Assembly: GCF_007991655.1 (NCBI RefSeq)
Contig: NZ_BJYT01000008.1
Coordinates: 62,001 to 126,000, forward strand
Length of the DNA stretch: 64,000 nucleotides
Origin: Segetibacter aerophilus
GTDB lineage: Bacteria > Bacteroidota > Bacteroidia > Chitinophagales > Chitinophagaceae
Reading direction: 5' to 3'
Position 1 is the first letter of the stretch, and the number at the start of each line of letters is the position of its first letter. Of the stretch, positions 8,291-16,738 are shown piece by piece. The position numbers were made by a program, and so were the translations under genes. Below the pieces are notes generated by a model. That model was not told the origin of the DNA. It saw only the letters and a program-made list of their open reading frames with translations, and did no database searches.

Positions 8291-9601
8291 ATGAAGCCGA
8301 GGGTAAACATTTTTTGGTTTAGAAGAGATTTGCGTCTCCATGATAATGCTGCTCTATATTACTCCCTAAAGGAAGGTACTCCTGTTTTGCCCATATTTAT
8401 TTTTGATAAGTACATATTAGATAAGTTGGAGGATAAAGCAGACAGAAGAGTCGCTTTCATTCATTCAGCTTTAGAGGAGCTTCAGCAACAACTTTCGTCT
8501 CTTGGTTCAAGTCTTCTTGTATTGTACGGTTTTCCTAAAGACGTTTTTAATCAATTAATTTCTACATACACTATTGAAAAAGTGTATACTAACCACGACT
8601 ATGAACCGTATGCTGGTGAACGGGATGGGGAAATCGACAATCTTTTACAAAGCAACAGTATTCCGCTGCTTACAAGTAAAGACCAGGTGATATTTGAGAA
8701 GGGTGAGATATTAAAAGACGACGGCTCGCCTTATACTGTTTTCACGCCTTATAGCCGAAAATGGAAAGCTGCTCTAAACAATTTTTTTCTGTCTTCTTAT
8801 CCGAACGAAAAATACTTTCAAAATTTTTACAAAACCGAGCCTCACGCTGTTCCTAAACTTGAAACTTTTGGATTTAAAAAACTGACTCATCCTTTTCCCT
8901 CCAAAAGTCTTGTTGAAGAAATTTTAAAGAAGTATAGCGATACGCGAGATTTTCCGGGAGTTGAAAATGGCACGTCCAGACTAGGAGTTCATTTGCGATT
9001 CGGTACGGTAAGTATTCGAGAACTAGCAAAAACGGCAATAAGTCTTAATGATACTTACTTAAACGAACTGATTTGGCGGGAGTTTTATCAAATGATACTC
9101 TGGCATTTTCCTGAAGTTGGGCAAGGACGTGCCTTTAAGGAAGAATATGACAAAATAGAGTGGCGTAATAATGAAGCCGAATTTGAAAAGTGGTGTAAGG
9201 GAATGACCGGATATCCAATTGTAGATGCAGGAATTCGGGAACTTAATGCAACCGGGTTTATGCATAACCGTGTTAGAATGGTTGTCGCTTCTTTCTTAAC
9301 CAAACATCTTTTAATAGATTGGAGATGGGGCGAAGCATATTTTGCCGCAAAACTATTAGACTATGAATTAGCTTCAAACAACGGCGGCTGGCAATGGGCA
9401 GCAGGAAGTGGTTGTGATGCAGCTCCTTTCTTTCGAATTTTCAATCCTCATTTACAAACAATAAAGTTTGATAAAGGTCTTGATTATATTAAAAAGTGGA
9501 TACCGGAATTAAATGAGTTTACATATCCGCAACCAATAGTCGATCACGAATTTGCACGGAAAAGGGCGCTGGAAGTTTATGGAAAAGCATTAAAAAAGTA
9601 A
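8291..9601 (+). CDS. phr: Deoxyribodipyrimidine photolyase, class I (cryptochrome/photolyase family)
   Basis: It repairs UV-induced pyrimidine dimers with blue light and FAD. The N-terminal Rossmann-like antenna domain opens with FWFRRDLRLHDNAAL (about 8-22). The C-terminal FAD-binding domain has WREFYQMILWHFP and the signature block NNGGWQWAAGSGCDAAPFF (about 365-385), with RIFNP immediately after. In the block, the D after GC pairs with the flavin region that marks repair-competent enzymes. The length, 436 residues, is typical for bacterial class I enzymes of Bacteroidota. It follows the class IV aminotransferase by 27 bp and precedes exonuclease III, another DNA repair gene, by 125 bp. Confidence 0.95.
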   Translation: MKPRVNIFWFRRDLRLHDNAALYYSLKEGTPVLPIFIFDKYILDKLEDKADRRVAFIHSALEELQQQLSSLGSSLLVLYGFPKDVFNQLISTYTIEKVYTNHDYEPYAGERDGEIDNLLQSNSIPLLTSKDQVIFEKGEILKDDGSPYTVFTPYSRKWKAALNNFFLSSYPNEKYFQNFYKTEPHAVPKLETFGFKKLTHPFPSKSLVEEILKKYSDTRDFPGVENGTSRLGVHLRFGTVSIRELAKTAISLNDTYLNELIWREFYQMILWHFPEVGQGRAFKEEYDKIEWRNNEAEFEKWCKGMTGYPIVDAGIRELNATGFMHNRVRMVVASFLTKHLLIDWRWGEAYFAAKLLDYELASNNGGWQWAAGSGCDAAPFFRIFNPHLQTIKFDKGLDYIKKWIPELNEFTYPQPIVDHEFARKRALEVYGKALKK

Positions 9602-9726
9602 AGCTAGAATTGTAAATATTTGTATTTGATGTTGAAGGGTCAATGGCTTAAAACACCAAAAATTTTTTCAATACCTCGTCATTTTGACTATTGCTTCCTC
9701 TAACTTTCACAATCATAAATAACGAC

Positions 9727-10491
9727 ATGCGGATACTGACTTATAACGTAAACGGAATTCGGAGTGCAATGCGAAAGGGTTTTATAGAATGGTTGGAAAC
9801 TGACCCCGCAGATGTTATCTGCCTACAGGAAGTGAAAGCCCACAAGGGCGATATTGATATAGCCCGGATAGAGGCGTTAGGATTCGAAACGTATTGGTTT
9901 CTTGCTCAGAAAAAAGGATATAGCGGGGTGGGAATTCTGACCAAGATAAAGCCAGACAACGTTGTATACGGAAGCAAAATAGAACAAAGTGATTTTGAAG
10001 GCAGGGTGATAGGGGCTGACTTCGGCGACATCTCACTCTTCAGTGTATATTTTCCATCCGGTACCAGTGGCGAAGTTAGACAGGCTTACAAATACTGCTG
10101 GCTCGACGAATTTTTAGACTTTCTAAATGAACTCAAAAAAACAAGAAGCCAAATCATAATCTGTGGTGACTATAATATTGCCCATAAGGAAATTGACTTG
10201 CATAATCCAAAATCAAGTAAAAAAACTACGGGTTTCCTTCCTGATGAAAGAGCTTGGTTTGATAAGTTTTTAGCAAACGGATTTGTCGACGGTTTCAGGC
10301 ATTTAAACAAGGAGCCCAACCAGTATTCGTGGTGGAATGTTTTAAGGCCTAGTAACAGGACTGAAAACAAAGGCTGGCGGATCGATTACATTAGCGTGAC
10401 CGAAATTCTTAAAGATCGTATTGTTGATGTAAAAATTCTTCCTGAGGTCAAGCACAGCGATCACTGCCCTGTTTATCTCGAACTGAAATAG
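9727..10491 (+). CDS. xth: Exodeoxyribonuclease III / AP endonuclease
   Basis: It is a Mg-dependent base-excision-repair nuclease of the exonuclease-endonuclease-phosphatase fold. Motifs in order are TYNVNGIRSA near the start, LQEVKAH with the metal-binding Glu, CGDYNIAHKEIDLHNPK with the catalytic Asp and Asn, WRIDYISV, and the C-terminal HSDHCPV with the catalytic His. I start at ATG 9727 (product MRILTYNVNGIR, 254 aa), because the frame upstream only has a TTG at 9691, and family members begin directly with this strand. Length matches the family. It probably belongs functionally with the photolyase upstream. Confidence 0.95.
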   Translation: MRILTYNVNGIRSAMRKGFIEWLETDPADVICLQEVKAHKGDIDIARIEALGFETYWFLAQKKGYSGVGILTKIKPDNVVYGSKIEQSDFEGRVIGADFGDISLFSVYFPSGTSGEVRQAYKYCWLDEFLDFLNELKKTRSQIIICGDYNIAHKEIDLHNPKSSKKTTGFLPDERAWFDKFLANGFVDGFRHLNKEPNQYSWWNVLRPSNRTENKGWRIDYISVTEILKDRIVDVKILPEVKHSDHCPVYLELK

Positions 10492-10527
10492 AAACCAGGT
10501 GTAAAAACCAAACCTACTTTAAAACTT

Positions 10528-10701
10528 TTACTGCGCTTTTTCCTTTATTGGCTTAATTACAAAAATGGTAGAGAAAACAAAGAACCCTAAGGCCAAAGCA
10601 GTGCTGCTAAATTTATACGCAGCGCCTATTCTTAGATTTGCAACTATTGCTACAATGCTACCCACGCAAAGGGACAAAACGATGTTTCTTATGGTATTCA
10701 T
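10528..10701 (-). CDS. Small two-helix membrane protein (57 aa)
   Basis: This short reading frame runs from ATG 10701 to TAA 10528. The product has two hydrophobic helices, about residues 4-24 and 33-50, separated by a short polar loop (LRIGAAYKFSS), and ends in a lysine-rich tail (IKPIKEKAQ). That is the pattern of a genuine small inner-membrane hairpin protein with the positive tail inside. I know of no family name. It is convergent with the exonuclease III gene (37 bp between stops). Codon use looks ordinary for the window. It could be chance, but the two clean helices and basic end favour a real gene. Confidence 0.45.
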   Translation of the reverse strand: MNTIRNIVLSLCVGSIVAIVANLRIGAAYKFSSTALALGFFVFSTIFVIKPIKEKAQ

Positions 10702-10916
10702 ACTAAAGGATATTGTGATCGAGTAAAATCTATAATTACTCTTTCTTCAAACGCTTTTCTCCTTTTAGTTATTGCGGCTATTCCGACACCCTTGCCTTCC
10801 TTTTTTATTGTTGCGGAAAAGAATTATTAACAGCAAAAAGAATTGAAGTAGCTGGGAATGGTGAGCTAAAGATTAGGACTATTTATTGTTGAAATAGCTA
10901 ATTCTTTTTTAAGAAA

Positions 10917-11336
10917 CTACTCAGCAGTAAAATATTCAGTATAGACCTTTCCGGTGCCTTTTTCGGTTTCTACTAAAACAAGCTTGTTATCAACAGCCGA
11001 ATTTATAGTATAAAACTGTTCCTTAGAATAAGTCCCATTTCTATCCCATATATAAATTTTATTAGGGCTTTCGTAGGAGAAGCTTTTGTATACAGTTGGG
11101 TTGGAGTAGATTTCAAGGTCCGCATAAATCCCAAACATTCTGTCCCATCCTTTCCCTTTGCCTAGCACCTGTTTGGTCGTAATTCCGTTGATCGTTGTTT
11201 TTACGCTATCGCATACCAGGTATTTGCCTTGTAATTTTACCATTGCATCCTTAATAGGGTCTGCGCCGGTATCATCTTTCTTACAAGAAACAAGAACTAT
11301 TGCTGATACTAATATTGAAACTAGAACTTTCTGCAT
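10917..11336 (-). CDS. Small lipoprotein of unknown function
   Basis: The product starts with a typical lipoprotein signal (MQKVLVSILVSAIVLVSC), with lipobox LVSC and the lipidated cysteine at 18, followed by KKDDTGAD, a flexible charged linker. The mature domain of about 115 residues is beta-rich with alternating hydrophobic residues (GKYLVCDSVKTTING, KIYIWDRNGTY, KLVLVETEKG), which resembles the lipocalin-like or META-like small lipoproteins that are common in this phylum. No family can be named with confidence. It should be anchored in the outer membrane facing the periplasm. It is a single gene between a small membrane protein and the initiator tRNA. Confidence 0.75.
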   Translation of the reverse strand: MQKVLVSILVSAIVLVSCKKDDTGADPIKDAMVKLQGKYLVCDSVKTTINGITTKQVLGKGKGWDRMFGIYADLEIYSNPTVYKSFSYESPNKIYIWDRNGTYSKEQFYTINSAVDNKLVLVETEKGTGKVYTEYFTAE

Positions 11337-11510
11337 TGATTGTTTTTTTGGTTCTTTTTGATTTTGAGATAATTTTTATCGAAAGCTTGCTATCGCAATT
11401 ATCTTTCCAATTTCGGCCAAAATTAAAATAACCGTGGTAATAAGGTTGGAAAAAATTGAAGTACAACTACTGAGTAAAGGTGTTCTATTCGAGAGGTAGG
11501 TACATAAAAA

Positions 11511-11531
11511 AAGGCCTCGAAAAAAGGCCTT
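11511..11531 (-). terminator. Rho-independent terminator after the initiator tRNA
   Basis: Perfect 7-bp arms AAGGCCT/AGGCCTT flank a short loop. On the minus strand the hairpin is followed by a T run, so it terminates the tRNA transcript 12 bp past its 3' end. T-rich sequence on the other side lets it work both ways. Confidence 0.8.
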
Positions 11532-11542
11532 GATTTTTTATG

Positions 11543-11614
<72 letters not shown>

Positions 11615-11623
11615 ATCTGGGTG

Positions 11624-11655
11624 CAAAAGTAATAGGCGGAAGATTACGAACCAAA
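11624..11655 (-). promoter_or_regulatory. Promoter of the initiator tRNA
   Basis: On the minus strand TTTG (11652-11655) is followed by 20 bp and then TACTTTTG (11624-11631), an exact match to the Bacteroidota TTTG/TAnnTTTG primary sigma consensus. The tRNA begins about 9 bp after the -7 box. Confidence 0.8.
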
Positions 11656-11801
11656 ATTTTCTTTCTTTAACCCGTTAAAATTTTTAAGAAAATTTGCAAG
11701 AAAGCCTGCAGATGCGAATGGACTTGTAGATGAAGTGATTGCGACGCAACAACGATGCTATGCAAACTGCTGCTGGAATAACAACCACCTTTTTTAGCAA
11801 T

Positions 11802-12530
11802 TTAATCATCGGAGCCGCTGCGGTTTTTAATACTTGCTCCGGCATTTGCATTTAGCACTTTGCCTATTCCTTGCCCTTTATAATAAATATTTGAACCTCC
11901 ACTTGCATTAGCGTTTAATTCGCCCGTTACAGTAACTTTTATATTAGAAGCGCCTGAAGAAGAAGCTTTACAGGTTTCAATGCTAAGCTCGTAACTATTT
12001 ACTTTACATGCGCCGCTTGCATCGATCAAGCCATCCTTAGCTGTTCCTGATAACCTTGCTACGGAAGCGCCACTAATGTCAAGATTTAGCCTGGATACGT
12101 TAATGATACCTTTTACCTCACTTGCTCCCGAGATATCAAGTTTCAACTCATCGCTTTTAATCGGACCACTGAAGCTGGCGTAAGATGCGCCTGATACATC
12201 TAAACGATTTAGGTCGGTTGCTGTAACATAAGCTTTCAATTTGCGATTGGTCCAGTTAAAGCCGTTCCAAACACCGCCGTCAACTGAAATACGCAACACA
12301 CCGTTTTTTACTTCCGTCTTTATTTTACTGTTATACTTAGCTTCTCCTGCACTAATCGCGACTCCTTGGGTAGGTCCTTGAGAAAGATATAATGATACTG
12401 CGCCAGACACCTCAATGCTACTAAATTTCTCTACAGTTCGAACTTCAGCATTTTCATCATACACAATGTTTTGAGCATTACTTACAAAGCCGGCAGCGGT
12501 CAATAGTATCAACAAAATAGCGTTCTTCAT
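11802..12530 (-). CDS. Secreted GIN-domain protein (DUF2807, putative auto-transporter adhesin head)
   Basis: The product has a signal peptide (MKNAILLILLTAAGFVSNAQ, cleavage after about residue 20). The rest is a right-handed beta-helix type repeat domain with the recurring pattern DISGAS: the short motif appears as LDVSGAS, LDISGAS, LDISGAS, IDASGAC, SSSGAS and ASGGS at spacings of about 18-22 residues. This is the hallmark of the DUF2807/GIN domain, which is widespread in Bacteroidota and of unknown role, perhaps adhesive. The C-terminal end is short, with no anchoring or sorting domain. It is divergent from the TPP riboswitch unit and probably has its own promoter. Confidence 0.88.
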   Translation of the reverse strand: MKNAILLILLTAAGFVSNAQNIVYDENAEVRTVEKFSSIEVSGAVSLYLSQGPTQGVAISAGEAKYNSKIKTEVKNGVLRISVDGGVWNGFNWTNRKLKAYVTATDLNRLDVSGASYASFSGPIKSDELKLDISGASEVKGIINVSRLNLDISGASVARLSGTAKDGLIDASGACKVNSYELSIETCKASSSGASNIKVTVTGELNANASGGSNIYYKGQGIGKVLNANAGASIKNRSGSDD

Positions 12531-12598
12531 TCCTTGCGTTTTTTAAATAGAACGGTGTGGTGAAAAAAAAGTTACAGGGAAATCCAAATTTTCGCTGT

Positions 12599-12606
12599 TA
12601 TTTTTG
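12599..12606 (+). promoter_or_regulatory. -7 element for the TPP riboswitch transcript
   Basis: TATTTTTG fits TAnnTTTG exactly and lies about 20 bp before the first stem of the riboswitch, the right distance for transcription to start just ahead of it. No clear TTTG -33 box is present. Confidence 0.5.
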
Positions 12607-12625
12607 CAGCATAGAAACGCATACG

Positions 12626-12713
12626 TTTCTTCCCGGGGTGCTGAGGCTGATGGCCGATGCTGAGATCAAACCCGTTGAACCTGAACAGGGTAATTCCTGC
12701 GAAGGGAAGGTGC
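12626..12713 (+). promoter_or_regulatory. TPP riboswitch (THI element)
   Basis: The conserved blocks of the thiamine pyrophosphate aptamer are present in order: P1 arm CTTCCC (12629-12634), GGGGTGC, GCTGAGA at about 12658-12664, ACCCGTTGAACCTGAACAGG (12670-12689), TAATTCCTGCGAAGGGAAG (12691-12709), whose last bases close P1. It lies 70 bp upstream of a TonB-dependent receptor, which makes that receptor TPP-controlled. A T-rich stretch and a pyrimidine-rich run after it could form the expression platform; how it acts (termination or start-site masking) is not clear. Confidence 0.95.
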
Positions 12714-12783
12714 TACTTTTTTACTGCCCTCTCCTGTCTGCATTTCCCTGTTCCCAAATTTTTTAACCACTTAAAAAGTGAAA

Positions 12784-15204
12784 ATGAAACATTTTTTGGG
12801 AACAATCTCTGCCTTTTGTATTACGCTTATTACAAGTGCGCAGTACTCAATTAAAGGTCATATTGTAAATGAACAAAACAACCAGGCTGTTGAAGCCGCA
12901 ACGGTTTCCATTGAGAAAGATGGAACGAGCATTTCGAGCACTATAACCGATAACCGGGGTGACTACGAGTTTAAAGGTTTAAAGAATAAAGGAGCTTATT
13001 TGTTAATTGTCGAACATGTAAGTCTCCAGAAACGAACAGTGAATGTGGAAGTGTCGAGCGATATAACTGTCGCTAACCTCACGTTGGCAAACAATGCTTA
13101 CTTTCTTGAGCCACTTGAGGTGAAGTCATTAAGAGCTTCAGAGAAAGCGCCTTTTGCAAAAACAAATATCAGCAAACAGGAAATTGCAAAAAATAATCTC
13201 GGGCAAGACCTTCCATTCTTGCTTAGCCAGACACCGGGAGTGGTAATTAACTCCGACGCAGGTAATGGTATTGGTTATACGGGTATTCGTATCCGCGGCA
13301 GTGATGCTACGCGTATCAACGTAACTATCAATGGCATTCCTTACAATGATGCTGAAAGCCAGGGAAGCTATTTTGTCGACCTTCCAGATATTGCTTCTTC
13401 AGTTAATTCGATTCAGATACAACGAGGAGTAGGTTCAAGCAGCAATGGAGCCGGCGCTTTCGGCGCAAGTTTAAACCTGAGCACGAACGAATTTAATGAG
13501 AAGGCGTATGGTGAAATTAATAATAGCTATGGATCGTTTAACTCCTGGAAGAATACGGTTAAAGCCGGCAGCGGATTAATCAACGGTCACTTTACTGTTG
13601 ATGCAAGACTTAGTCGTATTAGCAGCAACGGATTTATAGACAGGGCAGCTACCGATCTTAAATCGGCCTATTTTTCAGCTGCTTATATCGGTAAAAAATC
13701 TACCGTCAGGTTTAACTACTTCTCGGGACTTGAAAGAACTTACCAGGCTTGGAACGGCGTTCCTGAGAGTCTCATTAAGACCAATCGGATCTACAACTCA
13801 GCCGGTACAGAGCGGCCGGGGGATCCATATAATAACGAGACAGATAATTACCAGCAAGATCATTTCCAGTTGTTTTTCAACCACTCGTTTAGTGATCATG
13901 TCAGCTTTAACACCGGTATTTTTCTTATAAAAGGCAAAGGTTACTACGAGCAATACAAGGGTGTAGTAGCGGAGCAGGCAGCTGGAAGCACCTCTTCAAC
14001 TAAGTTCTCCAAGTATGGCTTGCCTAATGCAATTTTTGGAAGAGACACAATTAAGAACACCGACCTTGTAAGACAACTCTGGCTGGATAATGATTACTAC
14101 GGGCAAATATTTTCTCTACTGTACAAGAAAGACAGGAACCAGGTTACGTTTGGCGGAGGATGGAACCAATATGATGGGAATCATTACGGGCAAATTATTT
14201 GGGCTGCGATCGGCATCCCAAAAGACTACCGTTATTACGATTTAGAGGCCGTAAAGACCGACATAAATATGTATGCAAAATGGGAGCGTTCGCTTAGTAA
14301 CAAATTCAATTTGTATGCTGACTTACAATACAGAAAGGTGCATTACAATATGGAGGGCTTTAAAGACAACCCGACCATATTTGTTACCAGGAACTTTAAT
14401 TTTTTAAATCCCAAAGCCGGTATTAGCTACAACTTTAATGGCGTGAATGCTTTTGCAAGTTATGCTTTGGCCAATAAAGAGCCGAACCGCGATGACTTCG
14501 AAGCCGGAGTTGCCAACCAACCTAAAGCCGAAACTTTGCATGATTTTGAAGCAGGTTTTGAAAAAAGGGCAACATTATTAAGTTATGGTGTAACGGGCTA
14601 TTACATGTTGTACAAAAACCAATTGATCTTAACAGGGCAAATCAACGACGTAGGCTCCTATACAAGGGTAAATGTTCCTAACAGTTACCGGCTTGGTATA
14701 GAGTTGCAGGGTAAGGTGGTCGTTGCTCCGTGGTTAAATGCAGGTGCAAATCTTGCTCTAAGCAGAAACAAAATCACGAATTCACAAGAGTACCTTGATG
14801 ACTATGACAACGGCGGGCAGGTTTTGATATCACATAAAAATGCAGACATTTCGTTTTCACCTTCTGTAGTTGGTGGTGCTACCATCAACTTGCTGCCAAT
14901 TAAGAACGGAGAGATTAGCTTGTTAAGTAAATATGTAAGCAGACAGTACCTCGATAATACTTCTAACGTTTCGCGCAGTTTAAATGCTTACTTCGTGCAG
15001 GATGTAAGAGCTAGTTATACAATTAAAAATAGGTTGTTTAAAGAGCTGAACCTGGTGGCAGCTGTTTACAATGTTTTAAACAGAAAGTACGAGCCGAACG
15101 GTTATACGTTCAGCTATATTTATGGAGGCAAAACAGCTACCGAAAACTACTATTTCCCGATGGCTGGAACCAATTTTATGGCAGGGGTAAACATTAAGTT
15201 GTAG
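12784..15204 (+). CDS. TonB-dependent outer-membrane receptor under TPP riboswitch control, probable thiamine-compound transporter
   Basis: This is a 22-strand outer-membrane transporter of 806 residues. A signal peptide (MKHFLGTISAFCITLITSAQ) is followed by a carboxypeptidase-regulatory-like domain (about 22-105), a plug (about 115-235) with IRIRGSDATRINVTINGIP, and the barrel up to the C-terminus, which ends in NIKL. I start at ATG 12784 rather than GTG 12778, since both are in frame and ATG gives the clean signal peptide. The riboswitch upstream is strong evidence that its substrate is thiamine, a phosphate ester of it, or a precursor; TPP-regulated TonB receptors of this kind are known in Bacteroidota. 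No cytoplasmic-membrane thiamine transporter or kinase gene lies beside it. Confidence 0.93.
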   Translation: MKHFLGTISAFCITLITSAQYSIKGHIVNEQNNQAVEAATVSIEKDGTSISSTITDNRGDYEFKGLKNKGAYLLIVEHVSLQKRTVNVEVSSDITVANLTLANNAYFLEPLEVKSLRASEKAPFAKTNISKQEIAKNNLGQDLPFLLSQTPGVVINSDAGNGIGYTGIRIRGSDATRINVTINGIPYNDAESQGSYFVDLPDIASSVNSIQIQRGVGSSSNGAGAFGASLNLSTNEFNEKAYGEINNSYGSFNSWKNTVKAGSGLINGHFTVDARLSRISSNGFIDRAATDLKSAYFSAAYIGKKSTVRFNYFSGLERTYQAWNGVPESLIKTNRIYNSAGTERPGDPYNNETDNYQQDHFQLFFNHSFSDHVSFNTGIFLIKGKGYYEQYKGVVAEQAAGSTSSTKFSKYGLPNAIFGRDTIKNTDLVRQLWLDNDYYGQIFSLLYKKDRNQVTFGGGWNQYDGNHYGQIIWAAIGIPKDYRYYDLEAVKTDINMYAKWERSLSNKFNLYADLQYRKVHYNMEGFKDNPTIFVTRNFNFLNPKAGISYNFNGVNAFASYALANKEPNRDDFEAGVANQPKAETLHDFEAGFEKRATLLSYGVTGYYMLYKNQLILTGQINDVGSYTRVNVPNSYRLGIELQGKVVVAPWLNAGANLALSRNKITNSQEYLDDYDNGGQVLISHKNADISFSPSVVGGATINLLPIKNGEISLLSKYVSRQYLDNTSNVSRSLNAYFVQDVRASYTIKNRLFKELNLVAAVYNVLNRKYEPNGYTFSYIYGGKTATENYYFPMAGTNFMAGVNIKL

Positions 15205-15317
15205 AGCCAGGATTGAAGGTTTTTTCAACACTTTTTGAAAATTGATATAAATGAAAATCTTCGAAACTGTAGGCTAAACAAAATTTTTTGATGGTCTCGC
15301 ATTTATTCTGTTCTGAA

Positions 15318-15341
15318 CATTGTTGTTTCACTCACTTGTAC
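15318..15341 (-). repeat. Dispersed intergenic repeat, copy 1
   Basis: On the minus strand it reads GTACAAGTGAGTGAAACAAC followed by AATG. It matches the copy at 41042-41065 at 22 of 24 positions. Both lie just downstream of outer-membrane receptor operons. Confidence 0.6.
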
Positions 15342-15418
15342 TGCAACAAAGATTTGGGCTAAAGCTTTGGAGGTTTTCGAATGCTTTTTATAAAAAGTAG
15401 AAATTGTATCTGAAAAGA

Positions 15419-15464
15419 TTAAAAGCAATAAGGGCGGCATTCATGCCGCCCTTATTGCTTTTAA
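15419..15464 (+). terminator. Bidirectional terminator between the thiamine receptor and rhodanese genes
   Basis: Perfect 22-bp arms (core AGGGCGGCAT/ATGCCGCCCT) flank a 2-base spacer, with A runs and T runs at the ends on both strands. It serves the plus-strand receptor and the minus-strand ddl-rhodanese operon, which converge here. Confidence 0.85.
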
Positions 15465-15553
15465 TGAAGTAAAGAATGTTCAATAGAAATATTCAAAGTG
15501 CAAGAGTGCGACGCAAGAAAAGCTAGATCAATGGTTTACTGCTTGTACAAAAA

Positions 15554-15862
15554 TTATCTTCCAAATTTCTGTTCCCAGTTTAGCATTCCTCCGGCGACAT
15601 TTACTGTATTTTTAAAGCCCATATGTTCAAGCATCAGGCAGGCTTGCTGGCTGCGGTTGCCACTTCTGCAGTAGATAATCACTTCCTCGTCTTTCAAATC
15701 TTCTATATCATCGATCATCATGCTTTGTATGCGGCCCAAAGGAATATGGGTTCCGCCAATGTTGAAATCTGCTCTTTCGATATCTTCTCTTACGTCAAGT
15801 ACATGTAGTTTCTCACCCGCTTCCATTCGGGCTTTTAGTTGTTCGACTGTTATCTGTTGCAT
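15554..15862 (-). CDS. Rhodanese-like domain protein (single-domain)
   Basis: It is a small cytoplasmic sulfurtransferase-type protein of 102 residues. The rhodanese fold is clear: LHVLDVRE (19-26), HIPLGRI (39-45) and the active-site loop YCRSGNRSQQ with catalytic C65. The loop has six residues, as in sulfur (not phosphate) rhodaneses. The C-terminal NVAGGMLNWE matches the family end. It is the last gene of a minus-strand set of three; the PASTA-domain gene ends 17 bp upstream. Role is likely persulfide transfer or thiol metabolism, but the substrate is unknown. Confidence 0.9.
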   Translation of the reverse strand: MQQITVEQLKARMEAGEKLHVLDVREDIERADFNIGGTHIPLGRIQSMMIDDIEDLKDEEVIIYCRSGNRSQQACLMLEHMGFKNTVNVAGGMLNWEQKFGR

Positions 15863-15879
15863 GAGTGCATGTATTTTTA

Positions 15880-16710
15880 TTATTGTGGAGTAGACTCGGC
15901 CGCGACCTTGGTGCTATCAGTTAATACAGGCAGAGGTTGGGTGCTGAGCCAGATGTCTATTGTCTGCCCCGGTTTAATTCTGTTATAGCGCCTGGAGCCA
16001 TCGCTTGCCTCACCATACTTTGTTGGGTTTTGCCGCGTCACGTATGCATGTGCAGAGTCGGTAACATCTGCATCGAAGACCGGGGTAAAATTAATATCCA
16101 TGCTTCGTAATAACGACCTTGCCTGGCTGTATTGTTTACCCATTAAGTCCGGAACTCCAATTTCGAGGTCTCCGATTCCGTTTCCAAGAATGAAGCTGAT
16201 CGTGCTGCCCATAAAGATTTTTGTTCCTGCTTTTATCGGTTCGTTATTGTACAATTGTTCGAGCACCGAATTTTTGGCAATGTCAGGTCTAAAGGTCGTA
16301 TCACCTAAATGAAGGCCCAGGTTTTCGAGATACATCTGCGCGTTGCGAAGTGAAAAACCAACAAGGTTTGGCATCTCAACCAAAGGTGGCTGGGCGCGAT
16401 TGATGGTTAAGTAAATGGTACGATTAACTTTTACGGTTGCATCCCCACCGGGAGTTTGTTTTATAACTGCAAGCTTTGGGAAAGTATCAATGTATAGACT
16501 ATCCTGAATTTCGACTTCAAATCCTTTATCTTCAAGAAGCTTTCTTGCGGCATCCACGCTTTTGCCTACAACTGAAGGCACTTTCTGGTAATCTCCATGC
16601 TTGGTAAGAAAATCAAGTGAACCAAAAAAGAGCAGGATAAGTAACGTAGTTAATATGAGAACAACCAGTATACTTATCCAGAGAGGTCGCCGCGTGATAA
16701 ATTTAAACAC
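15880..16710 (-). CDS. PASTA-domain membrane-anchored protein
   Basis: The product has a short cytoplasmic start, one membrane helix (about 12-34) and three extracytoplasmic PASTA domains at about 38-105, 106-178 and 185-258, each with the VPxxxGxxxxxAxxxL pattern (VPSVVGKSVDAARKLL, MPNLVGFSLRNAQMYL, VPDLMGKQYSQARSLL). PASTA domains bind peptidoglycan fragments or beta-lactams in Ser/Thr kinases and penicillin-binding proteins, but here there is no kinase or transpeptidase domain. Coupled to ddl, which lies 28 bp upstream, it points to cell-wall sensing or scaffolding. Such PASTA-only proteins beside ddl are familiar in Bacteroidota. Confidence 0.9.
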   Translation of the reverse strand: MFKFITRRPLWISILVVLILTTLLILLFFGSLDFLTKHGDYQKVPSVVGKSVDAARKLLEDKGFEVEIQDSLYIDTFPKLAVIKQTPGGDATVKVNRTIYLTINRAQPPLVEMPNLVGFSLRNAQMYLENLGLHLGDTTFRPDIAKNSVLEQLYNNEPIKAGTKIFMGSTISFILGNGIGDLEIGVPDLMGKQYSQARSLLRSMDINFTPVFDADVTDSAHAYVTRQNPTKYGEASDGSRRYNRIKPGQTIDIWLSTQPLPVLTDSTKVAAESTPQ

Positions 16711-16738
16711 GAAATATTTTTATAAAAGTTGAAAAAAA

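Larger units (their letters stand above)
15205..15553 (+). other. Intergenic region without a gene
   Basis: It holds a perfect inverted-repeat terminator at 15419-15464 and two fragments of the dispersed GTACAAG-type repeat at 15318-15341 and 15498-15515. No open frame looks coding. Confidence 0.7.

Noticed and set aside
12557-12854. Two open frames across the riboswitch
   Set aside because: They cover the TPP aptamer and the signal-peptide start of the receptor in other frames; they have no coding features.
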